A stretch of 40,399 nucleotides of DNA from Cytophagales bacterium (lineage in GTDB: Bacteria > Bacteroidota > Bacteroidia > Cytophagales > UBA9547), in contig JACMRH010000021.1 of NCBI GenBank assembly GCA_014376535.1, positions 1 through 40,399 of the forward strand, read 5' to 3'. The notes under the pieces are model-generated. The model ran no database searches. It saw only the letters and a program-made list of their open reading frames with translations, and was not told the origin of the DNA. A program made the translations under genes and the position numbers. This document shows positions 1 to 8,980 of this stretch, in pieces; the stretch's first letter is position 1, and each line of letters begins with the position of its first letter.

Positions 1-763
1 GTGTTGCCAGTAATTTTCCATGTTCGTCAATCCTTACAAAATATCCATAGGGAAGTATTAGTTTCTGCATCCATTCCATTTTCTCTTTATTGAACTTAAA
101 AGACACACTTCTGTGATGGGATATGGTAAACTTGGGATTAATAACCACTGTTTTCTTAAGTTTTTGAGCTTGCTTGCCTAAATAATATTCTTCCCAGAAC
201 AAAAAAGTATCTTCAGGATATAGCTTGCCATTATTTAATAACAGCCTATCAAGAATAATTCCCGTACCAAATACAAAATTTACTTCTTTTGGCTTATCAT
301 CCACTTTTACTGATGAAAATTTATCAGCAAAAAACCTCAAGGTAGAAGATGGTTCAAAAGTATTAAGGTTGTAATTAGGGTAATGCATTGACCCATTTGA
401 ACTTGTTATAACGGGTGCCATTAATGCTACATCCTTATTTGCCTTGAAATAATTAAGAGCATTTTCAATAGCATTCATGCTCAGTTCAGCATCAGGATTA
501 AATGTAAGAATATAATTTCCACTGGCTTTTAGTACTGACTGGTTCATGGCTCTTGCAAAACCATAATTATAGTTATTAACTAAGAGGATTATTTGACCTT
601 CATAGGAAGTTAAGATTTCTACACTTTTATCTGAAGAATGATTATCAACAACTATAATTTCAAACCGGTAATTGGTCCTGGAATTTAAAATGCTTTCGAT
701 ACATGCTTTAAGATAGTTTTCGCTGTTGTATGAAACTATCAGAATTGAAATATCCACACTCAT
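1..763 (-). CDS. Glycosyltransferase family 2, 3'-truncated by window edge
   Basis: Partial gene: the 5' end (ATG at 763-761) is inside the window and the C-terminus runs off position 1. About 254 residues are visible. The N-terminus has the GT-A fold pattern of family 2: ISILIVSYN near residues 5-12, VVDN near 38-41, then NYGFARAMN and the metal-site region FNPDAEL near 88-94. The NPDxxL form is typical of rhamnosyltransferase-like GT2 enzymes of O-antigen and capsule clusters. It would transfer a sugar from a nucleotide donor at the cytoplasmic face of the inner membrane; donor and acceptor cannot be read. Its ATG overlaps the TGA of the upstream GT2 gene by 4 bp (ATGA), so the two are translationally coupled. 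The gene is frame-intact as far as seen. Confidence 0.9.
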   Translation of the reverse strand, partial: MSVDISILIVSYNSENYLKACIESILNSRTNYRFEIIVVDNHSSDKSVEILTSYEGQIILLVNNYNYGFARAMNQSVLKASGNYILTFNPDAELSMNAIENALNYFKANKDVALMAPVITSSNGSMHYPNYNLNTFEPSSTLRFFADKFSSVKVDDKPKEVNFVFGTGIILDRLLLNNGKLYPEDTFLFWEEYYLGKQAQKLKKTVVINPKFTISHHRSVSFKFNKEKMEWMQKLILPYGYFVRIDEHGKLLAT

Positions 764-1704
764 TTAAAAAATCGTTTTATTCCAATATAAATCCAACTAA
801 AGAAAAATAACTTTAACAAATCCAAAATTTTACCTTGTATGATTTTGGTTCTAAATGAGTTATATAAATACTTATAGACCAACTTTACTGATAAAAGATT
901 AAACGCTTCGTATGACATTACAATATATTTTGAAGCAATGAAGGTTCTTTTCTGATCTTCATTTATACAGGATGCGATTTCAGGATATTTACCCTCATAA
1001 AAAAGATCATTTACGGCCTGCATATATTTTTTAGTTTTTTTATCCAGGTCTTCAGCTGAATAATTAAGGCTGCGGTTTGAATGTTCTATGACAATATTGG
1101 TTACTTCTTCCGCAATTATCAGTTGCGATTGACATATAATTCTGATCCATAAATGGTTATCTTCAAAAATAGAAAGATGGACCGGGAATTTATTATTCTC
1201 CAATAGTGAAGCAGTAACACAAACACTATTGGTCAACAAAAGACCTTTGTTTAGTACATTATATATTCCATTCCCAACTACTTTACCCATTGGTTTAATA
1301 TTAGTCCTCTTGCCATCTTTCTCAAATTGACATAAACTATAATAAACCCCTTCCTTTTGATTATAAGCAGCAATTATATTATGCAATACTTCTAAATGAT
1401 TTGGTAAGTAATAATCATCACTATCCAAAAAGCAGATATAGCGGCCTTTAGCTATTTCAATACCGTGGTTGCGTGCTGCACTTCTTTCCTGGTTAGTTTG
1501 ATAATTGTAATTTATTCTCGTGTCTGAAAGAAAAGGAGCAAGTATTTGTCTTGTATTATCGGTAGATCCATCGTCAATAATAATCAATTCCCAATCTTCA
1601 AATTTCTGGTGCACAACACTTTGTATTGCTGTTACCACCATATGACCGCGATTGTAAGTGGGTAAAATGATACTAAAAAAAGGCAAAGGATTTTGAATTG
1701 TCAT
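760..1704 (-). CDS. Glycosyltransferase family 2
   Basis: A 314-residue GT2 enzyme, probably building a cell-surface glycan. The N-terminal GT-A domain shows FSIILPTYNRG (residues 10-20), the nucleotide-binding IIDDGSTDN (42-50), RSAARNHGI (74-82) and the DxD-type metal site FLDSDDYY (92-99), all expected for an active family member. The last ~60 residues are Lys/aromatic-rich and may contact the membrane. It is the first gene of the minus-strand unit that continues into the next GT2 through an ATGA overlap. It is divergent from the epimerase/WecA-like pair starting at 1851, which suggests a split polysaccharide locus. Sugar specificity cannot be assigned from sequence alone. Confidence 0.92.
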   Translation of the reverse strand: MTIQNPLPFFSIILPTYNRGHMVVTAIQSVVHQKFEDWELIIIDDGSTDNTRQILAPFLSDTRINYNYQTNQERSAARNHGIEIAKGRYICFLDSDDYYLPNHLEVLHNIIAAYNQKEGVYYSLCQFEKDGKRTNIKPMGKVVGNGIYNVLNKGLLLTNSVCVTASLLENNKFPVHLSIFEDNHLWIRIICQSQLIIAEEVTNIVIEHSNRSLNYSAEDLDKKTKKYMQAVNDLFYEGKYPEIASCINEDQKRTFIASKYIVMSYEAFNLLSVKLVYKYLYNSFRTKIIQGKILDLLKLFFFSWIYIGIKRFFK

Positions 1705-1729
1705 TCAATACATTATTGGAAAAACATTG

Positions 1730-1737
1730 CAAAACTA
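1730..1737 (-). promoter_or_regulatory. Candidate -7 promoter element (TAnnTTTG)
   Basis: On the minus strand these bases read TAGTTTTG, an exact match to the Bacteroidetes -7 consensus TAnnTTTG, ending 25 nt before the GT2 ATG at 1704. No TTG -33 element lies at the normal 17-23 nt spacing; the nearest TTTG is 14 nt away. The call rests on the -7 box and its position. Confidence 0.35.
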
Positions 1738-1850
1738 GATAAATAGATTGGCAAAGTCCTCAGTTGAAACCGGTATATATTCTTTTACTGTATAATAGAT
1801 TAAAATGATGCTAATTTTACCGCACAAACATATCCTGATAAGAAGTCCTG

Positions 1851-2789
1851 ATGAATATTCTTTTAACTGGTGCTACTGGTTTTGTAGGTCAGAATTTTAT
1901 TAATTATTTTAGTACACGCAAAACCAACTTTCACATATTTGCACTTAGCCGGGAATCTTCTCAAACAAATTCAGGTTTTATAACCTGGCTTTATAACCAG
2001 ACTGATTTTAATAAAGTCCTGTCAGACAACGACATATATGCTGTAATACACCTTGCAGGGAAAGCCCATGATATAAAAAACACTTCGCAAGCTGAAGAAT
2101 ATTTTGATGTAAATTATGGCATTACTAAAAACCTGTTCGATGCCTTTGCGAACTCTCAAGCATCAAAATTTATATTTTTAAGTTCAATAAAAGCTGTTGG
2201 GGATGATCAATCTTATATTTCCAATGCATTAGACTTAAGCGAACCCCAAACTCCTTATGCTAAATCAAAACGAGAAGCAGAAAAGTATATTCAAAATTAT
2301 GTTTTAAGCAATGGGAAATCATATTATATTCTAAGGCCCACACTTATTTATGGAGCCGGTGTTAAAGGTAATTTAGCAACACTTATAAAGTTTGCTAACA
2401 AAGGCCTACCCTATCCTTTCGAGTCTTTTGAAAACAAAAGGTCTTATTTGTCTGTAAATAATCTAAGTTTTATTTTTATTAAACTTATTGAAAATGAATA
2501 TGAGTCTATGACTTTGAATATTGCTAATGAAGATGCAATAAGTACGAAAGAATTGATATCAATCATTTATAAAGCATTAGGAAAAAAACCTTCCTCTTTG
2601 AGTTTTCCACAGGGACTTATAAAGACTTTAGCGAAAATGGGTGATATTATTCCTTTGCCTATAAATTCTGAAAAGCTAAATAAAATTACCAGCTCATTTG
2701 TGGTTGACACTGCTGAAATGATCAAAAAACTGGGATTTAGTTTACCGGAAACAACCAGAGGGACTATTTCTTCAATAACAAAAAAGTAA
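1851..2789 (+). CDS. NAD-dependent nucleotide-sugar epimerase/4-ketoreductase (extended SDR)
   Basis: A 312-residue extended short-chain dehydrogenase. The Rossmann glycine motif GATGFVG is at residues 7-13, the catalytic Ser pair in FLSSIKAVG at 111-112, and the YxxxK pair at Y136/K140 (PYAKSKREAEKY). Length and order match UDP-hexose 4-epimerases and the WbpV/FnlB-type reductases that make UDP-GalNAc- or UDP-FucNAc-like precursors. The next gene, 24 bp downstream, is a WecA/WbpL-type transferase. A WbpV-WbpL-like pairing is a known arrangement for supplying and loading the first sugar of an O-antigen, so reduction of a 4-keto-6-deoxy UDP-sugar is the favoured inference. UDP-glucose 4-epimerase is the alternative. 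All catalytic residues are present. Confidence 0.85.
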   Translation: MNILLTGATGFVGQNFINYFSTRKTNFHIFALSRESSQTNSGFITWLYNQTDFNKVLSDNDIYAVIHLAGKAHDIKNTSQAEEYFDVNYGITKNLFDAFANSQASKFIFLSSIKAVGDDQSYISNALDLSEPQTPYAKSKREAEKYIQNYVLSNGKSYYILRPTLIYGAGVKGNLATLIKFANKGLPYPFESFENKRSYLSVNNLSFIFIKLIENEYESMTLNIANEDAISTKELISIIYKALGKKPSSLSFPQGLIKTLAKMGDIIPLPINSEKLNKITSSFVVDTAEMIKKLGFSLPETTRGTISSITKK

Positions 2790-2813
2790 ATTGCGCACTC
2801 AAGCAGCCTAACA

Positions 2814-3836
2814 ATGTCTTCATTCTTGCTCAATCTCACAATAACAGGTCTGGTAAGTATTTCCGTAACTTGTTTGACATTGTATTATTTGATTCCTTAC
2901 CTAACCAGAAAGGCATTCTTAGACATTCCAAACAGCAGGTCATCTCATGCAAAAGTGACTCCACGTGGTGGTGGACTTGCAGTAGTAGTTGGAATTTTGA
3001 CGGGTTCTTGTGTTGCTTTTTTTCTTGGTCTTACCATTCCACATTATACATTTTATATAGGTTTGGTTTTAATGGCGATAACCAGCTTTCTGGACGATAA
3101 GAAAAGTTTACCTGTCTACATCAGGCTTTCTGCACATATTATAGCAATGGGACTAGTCATTGGATTTACGGGAGGTTTAAAATCCCTCCCATTTGCTTCA
3201 CCACTTAATTTTGAGCTTGGCTACTTTGGATATGTGATCTCTGCAGTGTGGATTATTTCCGTTATAAACTTTTTTAATTTCTTAGATGGTATTGATGGTT
3301 TTGCTGGTTCTCAGGCAATGATTGCTGGTATTTCTGCATGCACAGTTTTTTGGAATGATGCCAGTTCTGTGGTTGGTATTATCATAGCTTTATCTGCGCT
3401 TGGCTTTTTGTTTTATAACTGGCACCCAGCTAAAGTTTTTATGGGAGATGTTGGTTCTGTTTCACTGGGATTTGCATTTGCAACGTTGCCATTTTACAGC
3501 ACAACTTTAAAAATTGAAGAAGGAGTTTTTTCAATCGCAATATTTCTTTGGTTTTTTCTGGCAGATGGAGCGTTCACCTTGATTAGAAGATTGTTAAACA
3601 AAGAAAAAATTTGGGAAGCTCACAGAAGCCATTTATATCAAAGATTAAATAAGTCTGGCTGGGCTCATGATAAAATTGTTATTATGGTAATCTTCCTTTC
3701 TGTAATACTTTCCTCAGTTCAAATTTATTGCGTAAAGGACGGAATGGCTATAAATTGGTATACTCCAGGTTTTGGAATTTTTCTATTTAGTTTTTATGTT
3801 CTTTTTGTTTTTAAGGTTGAATCCACCAAAAAATAA
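2814..3836 (+). CDS. Undecaprenyl-phosphate sugar-1-phosphate transferase, WecA/WbpL-type (MraY superfamily)
   Basis: A 340-residue polytopic inner-membrane enzyme that should load the first sugar phosphate onto undecaprenyl phosphate, starting surface glycan assembly. Diagnostic motifs are all present: DIPNSRSSHAKVTPRGGG (residues 37-54), the metal site FLDDKKSLP (92-100), NFLDGIDGFAGSQ (155-167), MGDVGSVSLGF (210-220) and the late cytoplasmic loop HRSHLYQRL. About ten hydrophobic segments separate them. The DGIDG and HRSHLYQR patterns fit the WecA/WbpL branch rather than MraY. It follows the epimerase/reductase by 24 bp, so a shared transcript is likely. The next gene is 150 bp away and unrelated, so this appears to be the operon end, although no clear terminator hairpin is seen. 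Confidence 0.9.
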   Translation: MSSFLLNLTITGLVSISVTCLTLYYLIPYLTRKAFLDIPNSRSSHAKVTPRGGGLAVVVGILTGSCVAFFLGLTIPHYTFYIGLVLMAITSFLDDKKSLPVYIRLSAHIIAMGLVIGFTGGLKSLPFASPLNFELGYFGYVISAVWIISVINFFNFLDGIDGFAGSQAMIAGISACTVFWNDASSVVGIIIALSALGFLFYNWHPAKVFMGDVGSVSLGFAFATLPFYSTTLKIEEGVFSIAIFLWFFLADGAFTLIRRLLNKEKIWEAHRSHLYQRLNKSGWAHDKIVIMVIFLSVILSSVQIYCVKDGMAINWYTPGFGIFLFSFYVLFVFKVESTKK

Positions 3837-3988
3837 TTTTCTGCCCTCTCAAATCAAGAAACGATTTTGAAGTAATATTTTTACGGTTATAATCAATTTT
3901 TCACCCCGAACATCTCAAAAGCCATAGGGTAAAGATTTTATGATCTTTGAACTTTTTGTGGACAATTGGCATTATTAGTTGATCCACT

Positions 3989-6900
3989 ATGAAAAAACTA
4001 ATAATAACATATATATTCAGCTTACTTTACATTTTTGAAGGCTTCTCTCAAACAGCTTTTTTCAATGTAAGTAAAAGTGCTGATTGCAACATTTTGAAGA
4101 TTAGCATAGATGCTTCATCTTCAAAAGGCAAAGCTCCACTTACCTATTTCTGGGATTTTGGAAATGGAAATACTACTTCAGGTTCTGATAAAGCTGTTGT
4201 TGACGCTATATATGTTCAACCAGGTGAGCCTGTTATTAGTTTATATGTGAAAGACGCAAATGGCATTAAAAGCGATGTCTTCAATAAAACAGTTTATATA
4301 CACTCTGGCCCAAAAATAGATTTTGATGTAAGCGGAACACAAACATGTTTAGGTCAAACTGTTCAGTTTAAAAATAAAACAATTGCTGGTAGTTCTAAAA
4401 TTACTGGATACATATGGAATATTGGAAACAATATTTCCTTAAATGAAAAAGATCCATCATATACTTTCACAAATACAGGTAATTACGATGTTTCACTGGT
4501 TGTAACAGATGAAAATGGTTGTAACGTAAACCTAAAGAAATCAAATCTTGTATCGGTTTCAAATTCATTTAAAACAGAATTTAAAGCTGTAAATACTTCT
4601 GCTTGTTCCCTACCCTTTGAAACTGAGTATAAAGACTTAACTGATTATCAATCTCTTTCGGGACATAAATTCTCGTACAATTGGAACTTTGGTGACGGCT
4701 CAACTTCTACTGAACAAAACCCTAAAAAAACCTATTCAAATCCTGGTTCAATGGATGTACAATTGACCGTAACTGATTTAAATTCAAAATGTTATTCTAC
4801 AGAAAAAGTTGATAATTATATAAATCTCGATTTTAGAAAACCTCTTTTAAATATTCAATTTAAATCAAAGAATTGTACTGAATATATCTACAAGTTTAGT
4901 CCAAATGTTAAAGATTTGCCAATAGGGACTATAAAGACTTTCGATTATGGTGATGGCACAAATTATAACCTGAATGATACAGAGTCTGAGGTAATGCATT
5001 CTTACTTTAGTTCTGGCAAAAAATATATAAAACTCACCTTTAGCAATCCTAAAAATGCGAATTGTTCCCAAAGCAGTGTTGATAGTATAATTGTCCCTGA
5101 TAATGGACTTGATTTTAAAGCAAGCAATCCAAATGGATGTAAAATCCCATTTTCTACTTCATTTTCCACTTTAAATATTAATGATGCTGAATCTTACACC
5201 TGGGATTTTGGCGATGGAACAAGTTCTGCTGAAGCAAATCCATCTAAAACTTTCGTTCAAAATGGAAATTTTACAATCAAGCTGAAAGTTAAAAGTAAAT
5301 CTGGCTGCACCTATAATTTTGAAAAACCAGAATATATTAAAGTTGGCCCGTTAAAAGCTTCATTTACCTCTGATGCTAAGAGGATCCAAAGCTTGCCAAA
5401 TGAATTTGAGAAACATCCCATTGCAGATCAGTCTGTTTTATATGGAGGTTGCGTCCCTTTTGAAGTGAATTTTGTTAATACTTCTCCAGCAGGAAGCAAC
5501 ACTACTTCGAGTTGGGATTTTGGTGATGGCACAAAATCATCTTCTTCTAGTGCCAATATCAGTCATACTTATTTAAAACAGGGTATTTACTCTCCAACCT
5601 TATCAATAAAGGATGATCAGAATTGTGAGGCAATTTTTACTTGTAAAGATTGTGTAAAAGCCGGTGAGCCACCTGTTGCATCAATAGAACTTTCTGGTCC
5701 TGACACAGTTTGTTGTCTTTACGAAAAAAGTTTTGCTGCTAAAATTAAACCTGATCATTTTGATTTTCTTTGGTATAACATAGTATTAAATGACGGGGGA
5801 CCATCACCTGGAATAACCCAGGCCTATTATAAAAATTCTGCTGGAAATTGGAATTTCGAAGATAACACAGGCACTATTTTACCTTTTGCGCCTGCTGGAT
5901 TAGGTTTGAATTATCAGCAGTCAACATTTGCGCTACCTTCTGGAAATCAGCCAGACTTCTACTTTTATGCCTATAAAAATGGTTGCGCAACTAAAATAGA
6001 AAAACCTAAATACCAAACACATTTGTTGCCTTGGGGAACGTTTAAACCCCTGCCTTGCAATGAAGAAGAAGAATTAAAAGGTGGAGACATTCTTGATTTT
6101 AACAAAGTTGGAGGAAATTGGATCTTAGGCAAAGACACCAAAGGAAATCCTATGAAGTTGTCGAAAGCTACAGTAACATTTGAGTTTAACAGTAAAAGTG
6201 GTTGTAAAATGGCAAAAGTCAGTAAAACTTTTACTGCTGCTGAATTAGGCTTTGATATTGAAGCTGGTTCTTTTCAGAAAATACAGCAATTAGGATTATT
6301 TCCTAAAGTTAAAATACCTGAATGCGCAGGAAAAGGTGATGAATTATTAAGCACAACATATTTATATACACATGATGATGCTACGAAAAGTTACCAAAAT
6401 GGAAAATGTGAATGCGAAGAACATTGGCCTTATAAAATCGGTGCAAAGAAAAAACCATCCTATACCTTAAATAACAGGAAGGGCTGTGCTCCGCTTGAAG
6501 TTGAATTCAGTTCTAAATCTGATACTTCAGAAATAATTTATGTGTTTGAAAATGGATTAACTTTTCAAGGAACTAAGTTCAAAAAGAGTTTCTCAGATGC
6601 TGGTGTTTATAGGTTTAAAACTGTCTCAAGCCATTGTTCAGAAGGAAAATGGACAGACTCAATCATTGTTTCCAATCCAAAAGCCAAATTTTCCATAAAC
6701 CAGTCAGCTTTCTGTTTAAAACCCAATTCTTCAAGTAATGAAAACAAGCAATTGATAGTTACGGACCATTCCGATGGTGGTGCCTACCTCATTAGTAAAT
6801 GGAATTGGGACTTAGGGAATGGGAAAGTGATTACAAAAAGCGACAGTAGTAAATTAGATATAACTCTAACTGAGAAAGATGTTGCAGCAGATACAAAAAA

Positions 6901-8980
6901 ACCTAGATTTATTAAACTCACAGTTTCAGATTTAAACAACTGTAAATCAACCGATTCTATTCAGGTATTTTTCAGAAAGACAACATCAAAACTGGACATT
7001 GTTAAAACCACTGGTTGCTATGATAGTTTAAAAGTTTCCTTAGCAGAATTAAACAAAGGTGGATTCCCTCCATACACCGGAAATTTCTCATTATCAAGGA
7101 TAAATGGCAACGAACAAATAAAAATGACAGAGGCTGATATCAATACAATTAACCAAAAAGCACTCTTACTTGATACTAATGGGATTTATAAACTAAGTGT
7201 AAATATTACAAGTGATGCATTAGGAACATGCATGAGCCAATTTGATACTGTTATCGCAGTAAAATATCAGTCGTTAGCTCCCAACTTCAAAATAAAAGGA
7301 AAAACTCAATTCAGTTGTGTTCCATCCCTGGTAGAAGCATTTGATGCATCTGCCAAATTTGCAGGACGGGAAATCAAATCCTGGAATTGGAAGTTTATAA
7401 ATCAATCAACCAACCAGGAAGTAAATGGTACAGGCGAGAAACCAGTTCCTTTTGCCCTGACTGATTCAGGGTATTACAGCTTAAATCTTACCATCATTGA
7501 TGAATCTGGTTGCAAAAAATCAATAAATAAGGATTCAGTAATTTTTATAAATGATTTAAGAGGAAAAATTACCGAGATACCAAAGGCACTTTGCCCTGAT
7601 GAAATGGGCCAGTTTACAGGATTATCAACCAATGCTCAAAATTACTTTTGGGATTTTGGTGATGGTATAGTTGGATCCGGATTAAATGTAAAACACAGTT
7701 ACAAATCTACAGGAGAGAAAAACATTTCATTCATTGTCACAGACACCTCTAATTGTAAAAGATCTTATACAGGCAAATTACTGGTTAAAAAAGCTCCGGT
7801 TTTTGAATTGGGAAATGACACATTAATCTGCGAGAAAGAACAAATAATATATAGCGTCCCAAAAGATTTAGGGTATGTATATAAATGGAATAATGGCAAT
7901 CTAACCTCTTCCATAACAATAAATTCGGAAGGTTTATACACACTTTTGATTCAGGATACTATTATAAAATGTAATTACAAAGATTCTGTGAAAGTATCTA
8001 TATCTAAACTTCCAACAGTTTCTATTGACTCTGTACCTCCAGTTTGTAAAGGAGAAGACCTTGTACTATCAGGCCATACAAATGGCCTTGGAAAGAAATT
8101 TGAATGGATACGAAATAATCTGGTTGTATTTAAAACTACTTTAAAATATAATATGGTTGTTGAAGACAATCCACTGATCACCTTAAATATCATCAATGCA
8201 GATGGTTGTAATATCAAAGACAGCATTCGTTTAAACATTTTACAACGACCAGTAGTGACACTTTCTAATCAAAGTGTTTGCCCTGAAGATTCGATTATAC
8301 TAAAACCTCAGGTGCAAAACCTCAATCCATTGTTTAAGTGGCACTGGACATTTAACTCCCAAAGAGTGCAGGGAGATACATTTAATTTCAAATCAGCTAA
8401 AGTAGGTGGTTTATATGGAGTTACTTATGGAAAAGAAAATTGCCTATCAAATGCCGTAGCATTGTTAAATATTCATCCTCTACCGGATACAAAAACCAAT
8501 CCCGAAAAAGTAAATTATTGTGAAGAGTTTGGCTCAATTTATTTGGATGGAGGAAAAGCCCACTCCTATTTATGGTTTCATGAAGGAGAAACTCAAAAGG
8601 ATATTTCTATTTCAAAACCAGGCCTTTATATTCTTAAACTTGGTACAGAACATAACTGCTATAAATTAGATACAGTTGAAGTAGAAAGCCGATGTGCTCC
8701 TCAGATTTTTGTTCCAACTGCCTTTACGCCGGAGCTTGCCGGAGAAAACAAAATCCACAAAATATTTGGATACAACATTGGTTCTTTTTCAATAGTAATC
8801 TTCAACAGATGGGGTGAAATTATTTATGAATCAAAAGATATAAAACAACCCTGGGATGGATATTATAGAAATGAATTAATGCCATCAGGCGTATATCCCT
8901 GGATCATAAAATATACAGGAAACAACCCAGACCACACCGAAATAAAGCAATTAGAAGGTAAAGTAGTTTTAGAAAGATGA
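3989..8980 (+). CDS. Giant secreted PKD-repeat protein with gliding/T9SS C-terminal domain
   Basis: A 1663-residue exported protein. A signal peptide covers residues 1-20 (MKKLIITYIF start, FSQ before cleavage). PKD-type beta-sandwich repeats follow, seen as WDFGDG-like motifs near residues 55, 143, 232, 320, 405, 510, about 940 and about 1220. A Cys-containing stretch at about 560-850 lacks the PKD motif and contains CKDC, VCCLY and CECEEHW. The last 96 residues (1568-1663: IFVPTAFTP, FNRWGE, WDGYY, MPSGVYPW) match the gliding-motility-associated C-terminal domain, a type B sorting signal for T9SS. The inferred role is a large surface adhesin or motility filament of the SprB/CHU class. The stop overlaps the PorP/SprF start by 4 bp, the usual pairing for such cargo. 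Ligand unknown. Confidence 0.9.
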   Translation: MKKLIITYIFSLLYIFEGFSQTAFFNVSKSADCNILKISIDASSSKGKAPLTYFWDFGNGNTTSGSDKAVVDAIYVQPGEPVISLYVKDANGIKSDVFNKTVYIHSGPKIDFDVSGTQTCLGQTVQFKNKTIAGSSKITGYIWNIGNNISLNEKDPSYTFTNTGNYDVSLVVTDENGCNVNLKKSNLVSVSNSFKTEFKAVNTSACSLPFETEYKDLTDYQSLSGHKFSYNWNFGDGSTSTEQNPKKTYSNPGSMDVQLTVTDLNSKCYSTEKVDNYINLDFRKPLLNIQFKSKNCTEYIYKFSPNVKDLPIGTIKTFDYGDGTNYNLNDTESEVMHSYFSSGKKYIKLTFSNPKNANCSQSSVDSIIVPDNGLDFKASNPNGCKIPFSTSFSTLNINDAESYTWDFGDGTSSAEANPSKTFVQNGNFTIKLKVKSKSGCTYNFEKPEYIKVGPLKASFTSDAKRIQSLPNEFEKHPIADQSVLYGGCVPFEVNFVNTSPAGSNTTSSWDFGDGTKSSSSSANISHTYLKQGIYSPTLSIKDDQNCEAIFTCKDCVKAGEPPVASIELSGPDTVCCLYEKSFAAKIKPDHFDFLWYNIVLNDGGPSPGITQAYYKNSAGNWNFEDNTGTILPFAPAGLGLNYQQSTFALPSGNQPDFYFYAYKNGCATKIEKPKYQTHLLPWGTFKPLPCNEEEELKGGDILDFNKVGGNWILGKDTKGNPMKLSKATVTFEFNSKSGCKMAKVSKTFTAAELGFDIEAGSFQKIQQLGLFPKVKIPECAGKGDELLSTTYLYTHDDATKSYQNGKCECEEHWPYKIGAKKKPSYTLNNRKGCAPLEVEFSSKSDTSEIIYVFENGLTFQGTKFKKSFSDAGVYRFKTVSSHCSEGKWTDSIIVSNPKAKFSINQSAFCLKPNSSSNENKQLIVTDHSDGGAYLISKWNWDLGNGKVITKSDSSKLDITLTEKDVAADTKKPRFIKLTVSDLNNCKSTDSIQVFFRKTTSKLDIVKTTGCYDSLKVSLAELNKGGFPPYTGNFSLSRINGNEQIKMTEADINTINQKALLLDTNGIYKLSVNITSDALGTCMSQFDTVIAVKYQSLAPNFKIKGKTQFSCVPSLVEAFDASAKFAGREIKSWNWKFINQSTNQEVNGTGEKPVPFALTDSGYYSLNLTIIDESGCKKSINKDSVIFINDLRGKITEIPKALCPDEMGQFTGLSTNAQNYFWDFGDGIVGSGLNVKHSYKSTGEKNISFIVTDTSNCKRSYTGKLLVKKAPVFELGNDTLICEKEQIIYSVPKDLGYVYKWNNGNLTSSITINSEGLYTLLIQDTIIKCNYKDSVKVSISKLPTVSIDSVPPVCKGEDLVLSGHTNGLGKKFEWIRNNLVVFKTTLKYNMVVEDNPLITLNIINADGCNIKDSIRLNILQRPVVTLSNQSVCPEDSIILKPQVQNLNPLFKWHWTFNSQRVQGDTFNFKSAKVGGLYGVTYGKENCLSNAVALLNIHPLPDTKTNPEKVNYCEEFGSIYLDGGKAHSYLWFHEGETQKDISISKPGLYILKLGTEHNCYKLDTVEVESRCAPQIFVPTAFTPELAGENKIHKIFGYNIGSFSIVIFNRWGEIIYESKDIKQPWDGYYRNELMPSGVYPWIIKYTGNNPDHTEIKQLEGKVVLER

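Noticed and set aside
1-3836. Complete O-antigen or capsule operon
   Set aside because: Only four relevant genes are present, on two strands, and the cluster is cut by the window edge. No flippase, polymerase or dTDP-sugar genes are visible, so only partial membership can be claimed.
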